This document shows positions 45,661-55,011 of a stretch of DNA of 64,000 nucleotides, one piece after another. This stretch comes from SAR116 cluster bacterium (GTDB lineage: Bacteria > Pseudomonadota > Alphaproteobacteria > Puniceispirillales > Puniceispirillaceae). Location: assembly GCA_004213025.1 (NCBI GenBank), contig SHBC01000001.1:52198-116197 (forward strand), given 5' to 3'. Below the pieces are notes generated by a model. That model was given only the letters and a program-made list of their open reading frames with translations. It was not told the origin of the DNA and did not search any database. How positions within the stretch are numbered: position 1 is the stretch's first letter; each line of letters starts with the position of its first letter. Position numbers and translations under genes: made by a program.

Positions 45661-46533
45661 ATGACCGCCGCCGGCACCCTCATCCTTGTCGCAACCCCGA
45701 TCGGCAATCTTGGTGATTTCTCGCCGCGGGCCGCCGAAACACTGGCCGCCGCCGAATTGATCGCCTGCGAGGATACACGTGTGACCCGCAAGCTGTTGCG
45801 GCTGACGGGCACCAACACCAAGGCAAGGATGGTGCCCTATCATGACCATAATGGGGCAGAGATGCGGCCCTGGATCATCACCCAGCTTGAACAGGGGCGG
45901 TCCGTCGTGCTTGTCAGCGATGCCGGCACGCCGCTGGTCTCCGACCCGGGTTACAAGCTTGTCGCCGCCTGCCGCGAGCAGGGTATTCCTGTGCAGTCGG
46001 TACCGGGGCCAAGCGCGGTGCTGGCGGCGCTGGCTGTCTCCGGCCTTCCCAGCGACCGCTTCATGTTTGCCGGCTTTCTTGCCAGTGCCACTGGCGCGCG
46101 GCACACCCAGATCACCGAACTGTCCGACCTTGCGGCAACGACAATCTGGTTCGAGACACCGGCGCGTCTGGCGCAGAGCCTGTCCGACATGGCCGAGATC
46201 ATGGGCCCGCGCCAGGCTGTCGTGGCACGCGAGCTGACAAAGATGCATGAAGAGGTGCTTCGCGGCGATCTTGGCGAACTGGCAATGCAGATTGCCGGCA
46301 TGAAACGTCTGAAAGGCGAGATCGTGCTGCTGGTGGCCGGCAAGCCGGCCGACGCGTCGGCGTTTGACGATGATCAGCTGGCAGCGATGCTGCGCGCTGA
46401 GCTTGAAGGGCAACGGCTTCGTGACGCGGTGAAATCGGTTGTCGAGACGACCGGCCTGCCGCGCAACCGGATCTACCGGCTGGCGCTGGCATTGACGGCC
46501 GATACAGACAAAAGGCCGGAACGCGATGGGTGA
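45661..46533 (+). CDS. rsmI: 16S rRNA (cytidine-1402-2'-O)-methyltransferase
   Basis: 290 residues. It methylates the 2'-OH of C1402 in the 16S rRNA decoding centre. Tetrapyrrole-methylase fold: LVATPIGNLGDFSPRAAETL at the start, CEDTRVTRKLL, and VSDAGTPLVSDPGYKLV (SAM-binding) around residue 85-100. Normal length. Overlaps yraN by 8 bp; divergent from the LpoA-like gene with 117 bp between starts. Confidence 0.96.
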   Translation: MTAAGTLILVATPIGNLGDFSPRAAETLAAAELIACEDTRVTRKLLRLTGTNTKARMVPYHDHNGAEMRPWIITQLEQGRSVVLVSDAGTPLVSDPGYKLVAACREQGIPVQSVPGPSAVLAALAVSGLPSDRFMFAGFLASATGARHTQITELSDLAATTIWFETPARLAQSLSDMAEIMGPRQAVVARELTKMHEEVLRGDLGELAMQIAGMKRLKGEIVLLVAGKPADASAFDDDQLAAMLRAELEGQRLRDAVKSVVETTGLPRNRIYRLALALTADTDKRPERDG

Positions 46534-46900
46534 TCGCCGGCAATCCGAGCGTCAGGGACGGGGCGCCGAGACGCTGGCGATGATCTGGCTGCGCCTGACC
46601 GGGCACCGCATAATGGCGCATCGCTGGCGCGGCAGAGCTGGCGAGATCGATATTGTCGCGCGGCGCCGGCGGGTGATCATCTTCTGCGAGGTGAAATTCC
46701 GCCGCCACCCCGATGAAAGCGGCATTCCCTCACCACAGCAGCGGCGCCGGATCTGCCGCGCCGCGGAAGAATTCGCATCCCGGCAACGCCTGCCAGGCAG
46801 TGCCGAATGGCGGTTCGACCTTGTCCAGATTTCGCCACCTTTACGTGCCAGATTATGGCCTGTTCGCCATCTGAAGGACGCGTGGCGGTGCGATGCGTGA
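46526..46900 (+). CDS. YraN/UPF0102 endonuclease-like protein
   Basis: 124 residues. Restriction-endonuclease-like fold: GRGAETLAMIWLRLTGHRIMAHRWRGRAGEIDIVARRRRVIIFCEVKFR shows the E, D and E-V-K active-site pattern of the UPF0102 family (a PD-(D/E)xK arrangement). Biological role unresolved; possibly recombination or DNA processing. Overlaps rsmI. Confidence 0.9.
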   Translation: MGDRRQSERQGRGAETLAMIWLRLTGHRIMAHRWRGRAGEIDIVARRRRVIIFCEVKFRRHPDESGIPSPQQRRRICRAAEEFASRQRLPGSAEWRFDLVQISPPLRARLWPVRHLKDAWRCDA

Positions 46901-46929
46901 CCAGTGTTGCGGTGCCACCCCTTGACCGT

Positions 46930-47036
46930 CGATTCGGCAGGCGGCACATTGACCACATATTGTCACCTGTAACATTGCGTCACCTAACAAATTGCGTCAC
47001 CTGCAAATAACGTCAGTCACCAGCAGCATCACTCAC
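46930..47036. repeat. Degenerate GTCACCT repeats upstream of the BON lipoprotein gene
   Basis: The motif GCGTCACCT or a near variant occurs about four times between 46960 and 47030 (TTGTCACCTG, TTGCGTCACCTAACAAATTGCGTCACCT), an imperfect 16-17-bp repetition in the 156-bp gap before the BON protein gene. Possible promoter or regulator sites; none can be assigned. Confidence 0.6.
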
Positions 47037-47056
47037 AGATCAGGGAACAGCCCAGA

Positions 47057-47695
47057 ATGTCAGCAGCAAAGTTAGGCGGGACCTTCAGCGCCGCCCCCCG
47101 TCTCCGCGCAGGACTTGCCCTGCCGATTGCGATCATCGCCCTTGTCGGCATTGTCACCGCCAGTTGCGCGCCGGCGGTGATTGGCGCCGGCACCGCGGCG
47201 GTTGCCGCCTCATCGACCGACAAGGGGCTGTCGACCTCGGTATCGGACAATCTGATCGCGACAAAGCTGAATGACAAATTCATCCAGAATGATTCCAGCC
47301 TGTTCATCGATGTCGATGTCTCGGTGAATGACAGCGCCGTGCTGATGACCGGCAAGGTGAAAACACCGGAGGAAAAGATTCTCTCGACAAAGCTTGCTTG
47401 GGAAGTGCGCGGCGTCCGCGAGGTGGTGAATGAAATTCAGGTGGTTGACCGCAGCTCGCTGAAGGATGTGGCCAAGGATCTGGCCGCCAGCGCCCAGCTT
47501 CGCGGCAAGCTGATCGCCGATTCCGATGTGTCCTCGCTGAATTTCAGCATCGATGTGGTGAATGGCACGGTATATCTGTCGGGCATTGCCGCCGATGCCG
47601 AGGAAATGAACCGCGTTGTCGGCCACGCGCGGGAACTCCGTTTCGCCCAGCAGGTGGTCAATTACATCAAGCTTCGCAGCGATCTGCGCGACTAG
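47057..47695 (+). CDS. Two-BON-domain lipoprotein (DolP/YraP-like)
   Basis: 212 residues. Signal peptide and lipobox-like VTASC with lipidated C37. Two BON domains at about 65-135 (SVSDNLIATKLNDKF to GVREVVNEIQV) and 140-207. In E. coli DolP is an outer-membrane lipoprotein that maintains envelope integrity and interacts with the BAM complex. The position after yraL-yraM-yraN equivalents supports the DolP assignment. It lies 9 bp upstream of gshB. Confidence 0.88.
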   Translation: MSAAKLGGTFSAAPRLRAGLALPIAIIALVGIVTASCAPAVIGAGTAAVAASSTDKGLSTSVSDNLIATKLNDKFIQNDSSLFIDVDVSVNDSAVLMTGKVKTPEEKILSTKLAWEVRGVREVVNEIQVVDRSSLKDVAKDLAASAQLRGKLIADSDVSSLNFSIDVVNGTVYLSGIAADAEEMNRVVGHARELRFAQQVVNYIKLRSDLRD

Positions 47696-47704
47696 GAGCC
47701 GGCG

Positions 47705-48673
47705 GTGCCGCTATCCATAGCCCTGCAGATGGACCCGATCGGGTCCATCGACATTTCCGGTGACACATCATTCGCGCTGGCACTCGAGGCACAGACGCGC
47801 GGACACACCCTCTGGTATTACACACCGGACAGCCTGTCACTGAATGAAGGCCGGGTGGAGGCTGTTGGGCAGACCCTGACCCTCCGCGACAAGGCAGGTG
47901 ACCATTTCACCGCCGGCGCTCCGGAACGCCGCCATCTCGACAGCTTCGATGTGATCCTGATGCGTCAGGACCCGCCCTTCGACATGGCCTATATCACGCT
48001 GACGCATCTTCTTGAGATGCTGCCGCCCTCGACCATGGTGGTGAACAATCCGGCCGAAGTGCGCAACGCACCTGAAAAGCTGCTGGTGACGATGTTCACC
48101 GAACTGATGCCGCCAACCCTGATTTCCCGTGATACCGAAGCCATAAAGGCCTTTCGGGATCATCATCAGGACATCATCGTCAAGCCACTGTTCGGCAATG
48201 GCGGTGCCGGGGTGTTCCGCCTCGCACCGGGTGATCAGAATCTGAACGCGCTGCTGGAGATGTTCCTCGCTGTGTCGCGTGAACCGGTGATGGTCCAGCG
48301 CTATCTGCCAGAGGTGCGGCAGGGCGACAAACGGGTGATCCTTGTCGATGGTGAGCCTGTCGGCGCGGTCAATCGTGTGCCGTCGGCTGGCGAGGCGCGC
48401 TCAAACCTGCATGTTGGCGGTACCGCCGAGGCCACCGAGCTGACGGCGCGCGACCGCGAGATCTGTGCGATCATCGGCCCAGAGCTTCGCAAGCGCGGAT
48501 TGCTGTTTGTTGGCATCGACGTGATTGGTGATTATCTGACCGAGATCAATGTCACCTCGCCGACCGGCATCCGCGAGATCCAGCGGCTGACCGGAACCAA
48601 CATCGCGGCGATGACCTGGGACACGATCGAGCGCAAGAAATCCGGTCACGCCAGCAACGGCATGGCGCGATAG
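47705..48673 (+). CDS. gshB: Glutathione synthetase
   Basis: 322 residues from GTG 47705 with AGGAG upstream. ATP-grasp enzyme ligating gamma-glutamylcysteine and glycine. [22 protein letters not shown] is the conserved start; [34 protein letters not shown] (ATP-grasp loop) and [19 protein letters not shown] (metal and glycine site) are intact. The 3' end overlaps convergent comM by 28 bp, a pairing typical of alphaproteobacteria. Confidence 0.95.
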   Translation: MPLSIALQMDPIGSIDISGDTSFALALEAQTRGHTLWYYTPDSLSLNEGRVEAVGQTLTLRDKAGDHFTAGAPERRHLDSFDVILMRQDPPFDMAYITLTHLLEMLPPSTMVVNNPAEVRNAPEKLLVTMFTELMPPTLISRDTEAIKAFRDHHQDIIVKPLFGNGGAGVFRLAPGDQNLNALLEMFLAVSREPVMVQRYLPEVRQGDKRVILVDGEPVGAVNRVPSAGEARSNLHVGGTAEATELTARDREICAIIGPELRKRGLLFVGIDVIGDYLTEINVTSPTGIREIQRLTGTNIAAMTWDTIERKKSGHASNGMAR

Positions 48674-50130
48674 CCAAGCGCCTCGGCAAGATGACCACGG
48701 TCGATCACCGGCTGCTGCTGCAGATCGGCAATCGTCCTCGCCACCCTCAGGACGCGGTGAAACCCGCGCGCCGAAAGTGACTTTTTCTCGATCGCAAGCT
48801 CAAGCAGGGATGTCGCATCCGGGCTGACATCCCGCAGCGGGGTATCGGTCTCATCTTCCGGCGCCGGCAGGCGTTGCGCGGCAAACGCCAATGCGTCGGC
48901 AACCCGCCGCGCCACGTCAAGGCTCGCCTCTCCCGGCGTCCGATCGAGAAGAAGCTGACCGCTGACCTCGGGAACCTCGATCACCATGTCGAACCTGTCC
49001 AGCATCGGTCCCGACACACGCGCGCAATAGGTGCGTCCACATTCCGGCGCCCGGGTGCAGGCCCGCGCCGGGTCGCCAAGATAGCCGCAGCGGCAGGGAT
49101 TCATCGCGGCAATCAGCTGGAACCGCGCCGGATAGGTGACGTGATGATTGGCCCGCGCCACCACGACCTGGCCGGTCTCCAGCGGCTGCCGCAGCGCGTC
49201 GAGCGCCGGCTTGGCGAGTTCGGCAAGCTCATCAAGGAACAGCACCCCGCCATGCGCCAGCGAAATCTCGCCTGGCCGTGCCCGCGCACCGCCGCCGACA
49301 AGCGCCGCCATCGAGGCCGAATGGTGCGGGTCACGGAACGGGCGGCTCTGCACCAGCCCGCCGGTGGCAAGCTGGCCGGCGATCGAATGAAGCATCGTCA
49401 CATCAAGCGCCTCACGCGGTGACAGGGGCGGCAGCAGGCCCGGCAACCTGGCGGCAAGCATCGATTTACCGGCACCTGGCGGCCCGATCATCAGAAGGTT
49501 ATGACGGCCGGCGGCGGCGATCTCCAACACGCGGCGCGCCGTTTCCTGGCCCCGCAGGTCAGCTAGGTCAGGCGCGTCATGTGTCGGCGGCAGCAATTCG
49601 GCCTGTGGCGGCGGCAGATGCTGCACGCCGCGAAGATGATTGAGCAGGGCCATCAGATCAGGCGCGGCGACAATCGCCAGATCGCTTGCCCAGGCCGCCT
49701 CGGGGCCACTGCCTGCCGGACAGATCAGATCAAGGCCGGCGGCCACCGCCGCCATGGCTGTTGGCAGAACACCCGACACCGGCTCAATGGCACCATGAAG
49801 CGACAGCTCGCCAAGCACCATATGACCATCGACAGCGTCACGCGGGATACTGCCGATGGCGACAAGAAGACCAAGCGCGATCGGCAGATCGAAATGCGCA
49901 CCCTCCTTGACGACATCGGCTGGCGCCAGATTGATCGCGATACGTTTTGGCGGCAACGCAAGGCCGATCGAGGCCAGCGCCGCGCGCACACGCTCCTTGG
50001 ATTCGGCAACGGCCTTGTCGGCCAGCCCGACAATCGCCATCGATGGCAGACCGTTCGCCACATGCACCTGAACATCGACCGGAATGGTGTCGATGCCCCG
50101 AAAGGCGACGGTCCTGACGCTTGCATGCAT
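48646..50130 (-). CDS. comM: YifB/ComM-family Mg-chelatase-like AAA ATPase
   Basis: 494 residues from ATG 50130 ([29 protein letters not shown]); an ATG 15 bp upstream is possible. N-terminal ChlI domain (Lon-protease-like fold) to about 165, then AAA+ ATPase with Walker [13 protein letters not shown], Walker [12 protein letters not shown], a zinc-finger-like CxC...C...C insert ([14 protein letters not shown]) and Mg_chelatase_C. ComM is a hexameric branch-migration helicase used to integrate DNA during natural transformation. Confidence 0.93.
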   Translation of the reverse strand: MHASVRTVAFRGIDTIPVDVQVHVANGLPSMAIVGLADKAVAESKERVRAALASIGLALPPKRIAINLAPADVVKEGAHFDLPIALGLLVAIGSIPRDAVDGHMVLGELSLHGAIEPVSGVLPTAMAAVAAGLDLICPAGSGPEAAWASDLAIVAAPDLMALLNHLRGVQHLPPPQAELLPPTHDAPDLADLRGQETARRVLEIAAAGRHNLLMIGPPGAGKSMLAARLPGLLPPLSPREALDVTMLHSIAGQLATGGLVQSRPFRDPHHSASMAALVGGGARARPGEISLAHGGVLFLDELAELAKPALDALRQPLETGQVVVARANHHVTYPARFQLIAAMNPCRCGYLGDPARACTRAPECGRTYCARVSGPMLDRFDMVIEVPEVSGQLLLDRTPGEASLDVARRVADALAFAAQRLPAPEDETDTPLRDVSPDATSLLELAIEKKSLSARGFHRVLRVARTIADLQQQPVIDRGHLAEALGYRAMPLLA

Positions 50131-50230
50131 GGTGTGTGATCTCATACCAATGGATCAGCCATGATGGCCAGTGGCCAGCACACCTGCAAGTTTATTAGAT
50201 TTTTCTGATATTTAGCCTGTTATGACGGGG

Positions 50231-50611
50231 CTACCCGCGATCCACCATACGCCCGACCGGCTCCCCGCCAAGGACATGCATGTGGAGGTGCGGCACTTCC
50301 TGATGTCCATTGACGCCGATATTCGAGATCACGCGGAAACCGCTATCCGCAATGCCTGTCACCTCGGCGACATGGGCGATCATACGGGTGAAGGCGGCCT
50401 GTTCCTCAGCCGAGGCCCGGACGGCAAAATCCTGCCAGTCGACATAGGCGCCTTTGGGAATCACCAGCACATGAACGGCGCGTGCCGGGTTGATGTCGGC
50501 AAAGGCCAGGGTGTGTTCATCCTCGGCAACCTTGTTGCAGGGAATTTCGCCACGCAGGATCTTGGCGAATATGTTCTGGTCGTCATAGGTTGTCTGGTCG
50601 TGATGGGCCAT
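50231..50611 (-). CDS. HIT-family nucleotide hydrolase
   Basis: 126 residues. Histidine-triad motif HLHMHVLGGEP near the C-terminus, preceded by NIFAKILRGEIPCNKV and PARAVHVLVIPKGAYVD typical of the HINT branch, which hydrolyses adenosine phosphoramidates. Start ATG 50611 overlaps the stop of the upstream GNAT gene as TGATG. An 84-to-99-bp gap separates it from comM. Confidence 0.92.
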   Translation of the reverse strand: MAHHDQTTYDDQNIFAKILRGEIPCNKVAEDEHTLAFADINPARAVHVLVIPKGAYVDWQDFAVRASAEEQAAFTRMIAHVAEVTGIADSGFRVISNIGVNGHQEVPHLHMHVLGGEPVGRMVDRG

Positions 50612-51156
50612 CACGTCAGCTCCTTGTGGTAATAGAAACCGGACACATAGTCATTTTCAACGCGGGCATAGTAATCATTCACCGCATAGCGGACAAATCC
50701 GCGGGCCTCGAAGGACTGGATGGCACGATCCTGGGTCGACCGGACATCAAGGCTGATCATCGTAAATCCCTTGGATTTTGCCAGCGCCTCGGCCTCGGCG
50801 ACAATCATCTGGGCCAGACCATGACCACGCGCCCAGGGCGCCACGAAGAATGTCGTCAGCTGACAGGTGAAGGCCTGCGCTTCATTGTTGCGGGGCGGGC
50901 TGACGATCTGGCAGGAACCGGCGATCACCTTGTCCAGCCTGGCGACGATAAGGTGTCTTTCCGGGATCATCTGCACACCGCGCCAGTAATCCTCCATCAC
51001 CGAACGTGGCGGCGGTGTCAGCCAGCCGAAACCACCGCCTGAGCGAATTCCGCCCTCGGCGGCATCGCACAGCTCGTCGATATCGACGCTGCTGAGCCGT
51101 GACGGGCTCTCCACCGAAATCCGGGGGACATGTGTGGACAGTTTCTTCGGCGTCAT
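50611..51156 (-). CDS. GNAT-family N-acetyltransferase
   Basis: 181 residues from ATG 51156 (MTPKKLSTHVPRI); the longer frame to 51249 has no similarity. GNAT core: TTFFVAPWARGHGLAQMIVAEAEALAKSKGF with the R-G-x-G-x-A acetyl-CoA loop, followed by ISLDVRSTQDRAIQSFEARGFVRYAVN. Substrate unknown. It is translationally coupled to the HIT gene. Confidence 0.85.
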   Translation of the reverse strand: MTPKKLSTHVPRISVESPSRLSSVDIDELCDAAEGGIRSGGGFGWLTPPPRSVMEDYWRGVQMIPERHLIVARLDKVIAGSCQIVSPPRNNEAQAFTCQLTTFFVAPWARGHGLAQMIVAEAEALAKSKGFTMISLDVRSTQDRAIQSFEARGFVRYAVNDYYARVENDYVSGFYYHKELT

Positions 51157-51288
51157 CTGGACCAGCAACCTCGGCAGATGGAGTGAACGGGTGATAGCGG
51201 GGCCGTATGCCCCGCCGGCGCTGTGGTAACACAAGTTGGAAACCCACAAAAGCCATCTGTTCTGGCGAGACGCTCCGCTGGTCCTGCC

Positions 51289-51660
51289 TCACCGGCTCCG
51301 TTTTTGAACTTCATCCTGCAACGCAACGATCAGGCGCCGGCATGCCAGCTCATCAAGCGAGCCGATATGCGTCGCCATGAGATTGGCAAGTTCGACGGCG
51401 GCAGCGTGCGAGTGACTGGCATCGATTGTGGGTTTCGGGTGCGAGCGGGCGGCAAGCGCCTTCAACTCCTCGGCATCATCCCAGATCAGGCCAAGCCAGA
51501 CGCATATCTGATCGACAAACGGCGCCGAGGGACGGCCGCGCGCGCCAGTCTCCAGTGCCGAGATATAGGCCTTGGACACGCCAAGCTGGTCCGCCTGCTG
51601 TTGCTGGGTCAGGCCGCGGACGGCGCGCAGGGCGCGCATTCTTTCACCAAACGGGGTCAT
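51289..51660 (-). CDS. XRE-family helix-turn-helix regulator
   Basis: 123 residues. Cro/C1-type HTH at about residues 5-60: MRALRAVRGLTQQQQADQLGVSKAYISALETGARG. The C-terminal 60 residues are helical with no recognised ligand domain. The targets are unknown. Overlaps the Smr gene by 4 bp (ATGA), an association seen in rhizobial and related genomes. Confidence 0.9.
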   Translation of the reverse strand: MTPFGERMRALRAVRGLTQQQQADQLGVSKAYISALETGARGRPSAPFVDQICVWLGLIWDDAEELKALAARSHPKPTIDASHSHAAAVELANLMATHIGSLDELACRRLIVALQDEVQKRSR

Positions 51661-52241
51661 GGCGCCTGGCGACGGCGGCGAAGCAGCACATAAAGGGCGC
51701 CGTCACCACCATCGCCGGGGCGGGCCGCCGAAATGGCCAGAACAAACGGCGCCAGCGGCGGCGACTTCAGCCATTGCGGGACAAGGCGGCGCAAAACGCC
51801 GTTGCCCTCAACACCCTTGCCGGTGATGACGAGGACGCAGCGCGACCCCTGCCTGACCGCACTGTCAATGAAGCCGGAGAGGCGACGTTCGGCCTGTGCG
51901 GCGGTCAGGCCATGAAGATCAAGACGTGACTCAATCGCCATCTGACCCTGGGCGAGGCGGCGGCGTGTCGATTTGTCGATTCCGGCATGCTCGCCGGCGC
52001 GAAGATCGACCGGGTCGGGTTTCTTGATTGGAGGCGTGGCCGGGATTGATCTCGCCACCGGCACCGGTCTGGTGCGACGGCGCGGGGCCGGCGGTGATGA
52101 TTTCGGGCGGGTCGGCGCAGGGGGGTCGGGACGATAGGGTTTCACACCCTCTGTCAGACGTTTCCAGACAGTGGCGTCATCATCGGTGGCATTTTTATCG
52201 GCCTGGTTGTCACGATGTTTGGTCATGTCCCCATTCGCCAC
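51657..52241 (-). CDS. Smr-domain protein
   Basis: 194 residues (possible start also at ATG 52226). A disordered, basic, Pro-rich N-terminus to about residue 80 precedes the Smr domain: SRLDLHGLTAAQAERRLSGFI (LDxHG at 107-111) and VLVITGKGVEGNGVLRRLVPQWL. Smr domains are nicking or RNA endonucleases; recent work on SmrB links some to collided ribosomes. In related genomes an mltA lytic transglycosylase lies between this gene and the Tim44 gene; here it is absent. Confidence 0.9.
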   Translation of the reverse strand: MANGDMTKHRDNQADKNATDDDATVWKRLTEGVKPYRPDPPAPTRPKSSPPAPRRRTRPVPVARSIPATPPIKKPDPVDLRAGEHAGIDKSTRRRLAQGQMAIESRLDLHGLTAAQAERRLSGFIDSAVRQGSRCVLVITGKGVEGNGVLRRLVPQWLKSPPLAPFVLAISAARPGDGGDGALYVLLRRRRQAP

Positions 52242-52298
52242 GATCCGGCCACCTTGACCCGGTGGTCACGACCGGGCCGCCATGACCCCGCCGGGGAA

Positions 52299-52931
52299 TC
52301 ACTCCCCGTCGGGTGTTTCGGTTTCAGCCAGCTTCCAGTTCGGATCATCAAGCGTCAGGTCACGCTCAAAGGTCCAGATATCGATCAGATCGCGCGTCCC
52401 TGTATCCTCATCCTCGATGGTGTTGCCATCATCGTCGGTCAGCAGGCGGGTTTGCGTGCTTTGATACTCAACGGTCACCGAAGCGATGTTGTCAAAGACC
52501 TTGGCGTCAATGATTCGCAGGTCGCGAAGCTCATCAAGCGAGATGTTCAGTGTTTCGCCATCGGTTGACCGTTGCTGGATCGACTGTGTGAAGCTCTGCA
52601 ACAGATCATAGCTCAATAGTCGTTTCAGCTTCGCAACATCACCCTCGGCATAGGAAGACAGAATCATCTCGAACGCGCCAGCGGCGCCATTCAGGAACTG
52701 TTTTTCCGAAAATTGCCGGTCGGCTTTCTTCAGCGCGGCAAGCCCGTGGCCGTCACCGGCCTCAGAGCGCCTGCCCGACTCAATGGAAATAACCTCGGCC
52801 GAACCGTTATCCAGCGGCTCGCCACGTGATGGCTGCTCGTCATAGCCTGTGCGCTGCCCCAGAACGGAGCGCAGGCGCAGGACCAGAAGGACGGCTATGA
52901 CAGCGAAAATGATAATATCAATGAAAGGCAC
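52299..52931 (-). CDS. Tim44/TimA-like membrane protein
   Basis: 210 residues from GTG 52931, with GGGGGA upstream (VPFIDIIIFAVIAVLLVLRLRSVLG); a frame extending to 53000 is less likely. One N-terminal membrane helix (about 4-20), then a Tim44-like domain at about 70-205 (FLNGAAGAFEMILSSYAEGDVAKLKRLLSYDLLQSF; WTFERDLTLDDPNWKL). Bacterial relatives of the mitochondrial import component Tim44 are inner-membrane proteins of uncertain role. Divergent from fxsA and close to secB. Confidence 0.9.
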   Translation of the reverse strand: MPFIDIIIFAVIAVLLVLRLRSVLGQRTGYDEQPSRGEPLDNGSAEVISIESGRRSEAGDGHGLAALKKADRQFSEKQFLNGAAGAFEMILSSYAEGDVAKLKRLLSYDLLQSFTQSIQQRSTDGETLNISLDELRDLRIIDAKVFDNIASVTVEYQSTQTRLLTDDDGNTIEDEDTGTRDLIDIWTFERDLTLDDPNWKLAETETPDGE

Positions 52932-53064
52932 GGGATCCCCCAGCGGGATGATTTGGTCTTCTCTGCAAAGCCTCTTACAATGCAGAGTCATAGGATACAT
53001 ATGTTGCCTTGAGAATCCAGCAAGCTGCTGCTGGTAATTTTTTCCTGAATTGGGCGGAATAACA

Positions 53065-53637
53065 GTGCCAATTGTCTATCTTATCGGGTTTATCCTCTGG
53101 ATATGGGCCGAAATCGAGGTTTTCGTCGCTCTCGGCAGCGCCACCGGGGTGCTGTTGACTCTGATCGGGATTTTCGTGACCGGAATGATCGGAATCTCGC
53201 TTTTGCGATCACAGGGGCGGCGAATCACCGGATCACTGCAGGCGCAGCTGGCCCGTGGTGAGGCACCTGTTGCCTCGCTTGCGGCAGGGGTCTCGGTGCT
53301 GGTTGGCGCGGTGCTGATGCTGATTCCGGGCTATCTGACCGATGCCGCCGGGCTGGTGATGTTCCTTCCCGGGATTCGCACCATTGTCGGCGCGCTGATC
53401 CTGAAGCGGATTGCTGCGCGTGGCAGTTTCGTGATGGGCGGGCGGATGCCGTTTGGCAATGCGGCGCCTTTTGGCCAGTCCCGGGGTGACCGGCAGCAGC
53501 CACATGCGGCAGACAGGGCGGCAGACAGAATGCCTGACGGGGCGACAGACAGACCAGGTGGCGGCGCAGACGACATCATCGAGGGCGATTTCGAGGAGCG
53601 TCCAACCCGCACAACACCGATCGACAAGAAGGACTAG
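53065..53637 (+). CDS. FxsA-family membrane protein
   Basis: 190 residues from GTG 53065, with GGGCGGAA upstream. FxsA domain at about 1-120 with three to four helices (PIVYLIGFILWIWAEIEVFVALGSATG; SVLVGAVLMLIPGYLTDAAGLVMFLPG). The hydrophilic tail from about 130 has a short repeat (RAADRMPDGATDRPGG) and ends IIEGDFEE, as in relatives. In E. coli FxsA relieves F-plasmid exclusion of phage T7, but its own function is unclear. Divergent from the Tim44-like gene, as is typical. Confidence 0.88.
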   Translation: MPIVYLIGFILWIWAEIEVFVALGSATGVLLTLIGIFVTGMIGISLLRSQGRRITGSLQAQLARGEAPVASLAAGVSVLVGAVLMLIPGYLTDAAGLVMFLPGIRTIVGALILKRIAARGSFVMGGRMPFGNAAPFGQSRGDRQQPHAADRAADRMPDGATDRPGGGADDIIEGDFEERPTRTTPIDKKD

Positions 53638-53699
53638 TCGCAACAGCCGGATCCGTGCTATCGCGGCGACTGAAACAGGCCAAGAGCAACACAATAACA

Positions 53700-53727
53700 G
53701 GCCCCCAAATATAGGCCCCCAAATATA
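53700..53727. repeat. 14-bp direct tandem repeat upstream of secB
   Basis: Two exact copies of GGCCCCCAAATATA, about 40 bp before the secB start codon, in the 131-bp fxsA-secB gap. Confidence 0.9.
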
Positions 53728-53768
53728 GGTCCAGAATAACGGGCTCACGATGAAAGAAGGATCAGAGC

Positions 53769-54293
53769 ATGTCGGATAACAGCACCGAGACAGAGATCGA
53801 GACAGAGGCTGGTGGCAACGGTCAGGCCGAGGCGGCAGGCCGGCAAATCGTCGTTCACGCGCAATATATCAAGGATCTGTCCTTCGAGAACCCGAACGCG
53901 CCCGACATTCTGATCGACCCGCCACAGCAGCCCGACGTGCAAATTGGCGTCAATGTCGGCGCGCGCGGGCTGAACAGCGAGCAATATGAGGTGATCCTGT
54001 CACTGTCCGCCAACGCCAAGACCGAGGACAAGGCGCTGTTTCTGGCCGAGCTGACCTATGCGGCCATCGTGTCGGCACCGGGCGCGTCGCGCGACGATCT
54101 GAACCCGCTGATCATGATCGAGGCGCCGCGTCTGATGTTCCCCTTCGCGCGCGCCATCATTTCGGACATGACACGCGATGGCGGTTTCATGCCGCTGAGC
54201 ATCCAGCCGATTGATTTTGTCGCCGTCTACCAGTCCAATATCGAGCGCCAGAAAGAAGCGCTGGCGTCGTCCGAGACTGACGGCGAGGCCTGA
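53769..54293 (+). CDS. secB: Protein-export chaperone SecB
   Basis: 174 residues. Holds preproteins unfolded and delivers them to SecA. IVVHAQYIKDLSFENPNAP is the conserved first strand, ALFLAELTYAAIVS the helix with the SecA-interacting acidic residues, and APRLMFPFARAIISDMTRDGGFMPLSIQPIDF the signature near the C-terminus. An acidic 25-residue N-terminal extension is present. Convergent with dnaQ, 13 bp between stops. Confidence 0.96.
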   Translation: MSDNSTETEIETEAGGNGQAEAAGRQIVVHAQYIKDLSFENPNAPDILIDPPQQPDVQIGVNVGARGLNSEQYEVILSLSANAKTEDKALFLAELTYAAIVSAPGASRDDLNPLIMIEAPRLMFPFARAIISDMTRDGGFMPLSIQPIDFVAVYQSNIERQKEALASSETDGEA

Positions 54294-54306
54294 CAGCAGA
54301 CTGATC

Positions 54307-55011
54307 TCACCGGTTCCAGACCGGGTCCTCAAGGCGCGCGAGAAGCGCCCGATGTGCCGCCAGCTCTTCATCACTCGGACCATGCGGCCGGTCGAATTTC
54401 GACGGATCACCATTCAATGTGAAGGCCGACGCGGCATTGTCGGCTTCCGGTGCACCGGCGGCGGGTTTGCCGCCATCCGGCTCCAGCGACAGATGTCTCT
54501 GCCGCCCGCCAAGAAGCTCTATATACACGGTTGCAAGAAGGTCGGCATCAACCAGCGCGCCATGAAGATCACGGTGGCTGTTGTCGATTTCGAAGCGGCG
54601 GCATAACGCATCGAGGCTGGCCTGCGCGCCGGGAAACTTGCGCCTTGCCATGGTCAGCGTGTCAACAGCCCGGTCCACCGGCAGCGCCGCCATGCCAAGA
54701 CGCGTCAGCTCGGCATTGATAAAGCCCATATCGAACGGGGCATTATGGATCACCAGCTGCGAGCCGCCGATAAATTCCAGAAATCCAGCCACCACATCGG
54801 CAAAAACCGGTTTGTCGGACAGGAATTCCTGCGTCAGCCCGTGGATATTGACGGCGCCGGCATCGATTTCACGTTCAGGATTGATATAGATATGGAATTG
54901 TTCACCGGTCGGTGTCTGGTTGAACATCTCCAGCGCGCCAATCTCGATGATGCGGTGGCCATCTGACGGGTTGATTCCTGTGGTTTCCGTATCAAGGACG
55001 ATTTCACGCAT
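54307..55011 (-). CDS. dnaQ: DNA polymerase III epsilon subunit (proofreading exonuclease)
   Basis: 234 residues from ATG 55011 (MREIVLDTETTGINP), inside the end of coaE; a longer frame to 55101 reads only coaE out of frame. DEDDh exonuclease: D-E in LDTETTG (residues 7 and 9), ExoII in VIHNAPFDMGFIN, ExoIII histidine and aspartate in HGALVDADLLA. C-terminal 50 residues for binding the polymerase subunit. It removes misincorporated bases during replication. Confidence 0.95.
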   Translation of the reverse strand: MREIVLDTETTGINPSDGHRIIEIGALEMFNQTPTGEQFHIYINPEREIDAGAVNIHGLTQEFLSDKPVFADVVAGFLEFIGGSQLVIHNAPFDMGFINAELTRLGMAALPVDRAVDTLTMARRKFPGAQASLDALCRRFEIDNSHRDLHGALVDADLLATVYIELLGGRQRHLSLEPDGGKPAAGAPEADNAASAFTLNGDPSKFDRPHGPSDEELAAHRALLARLEDPVWNR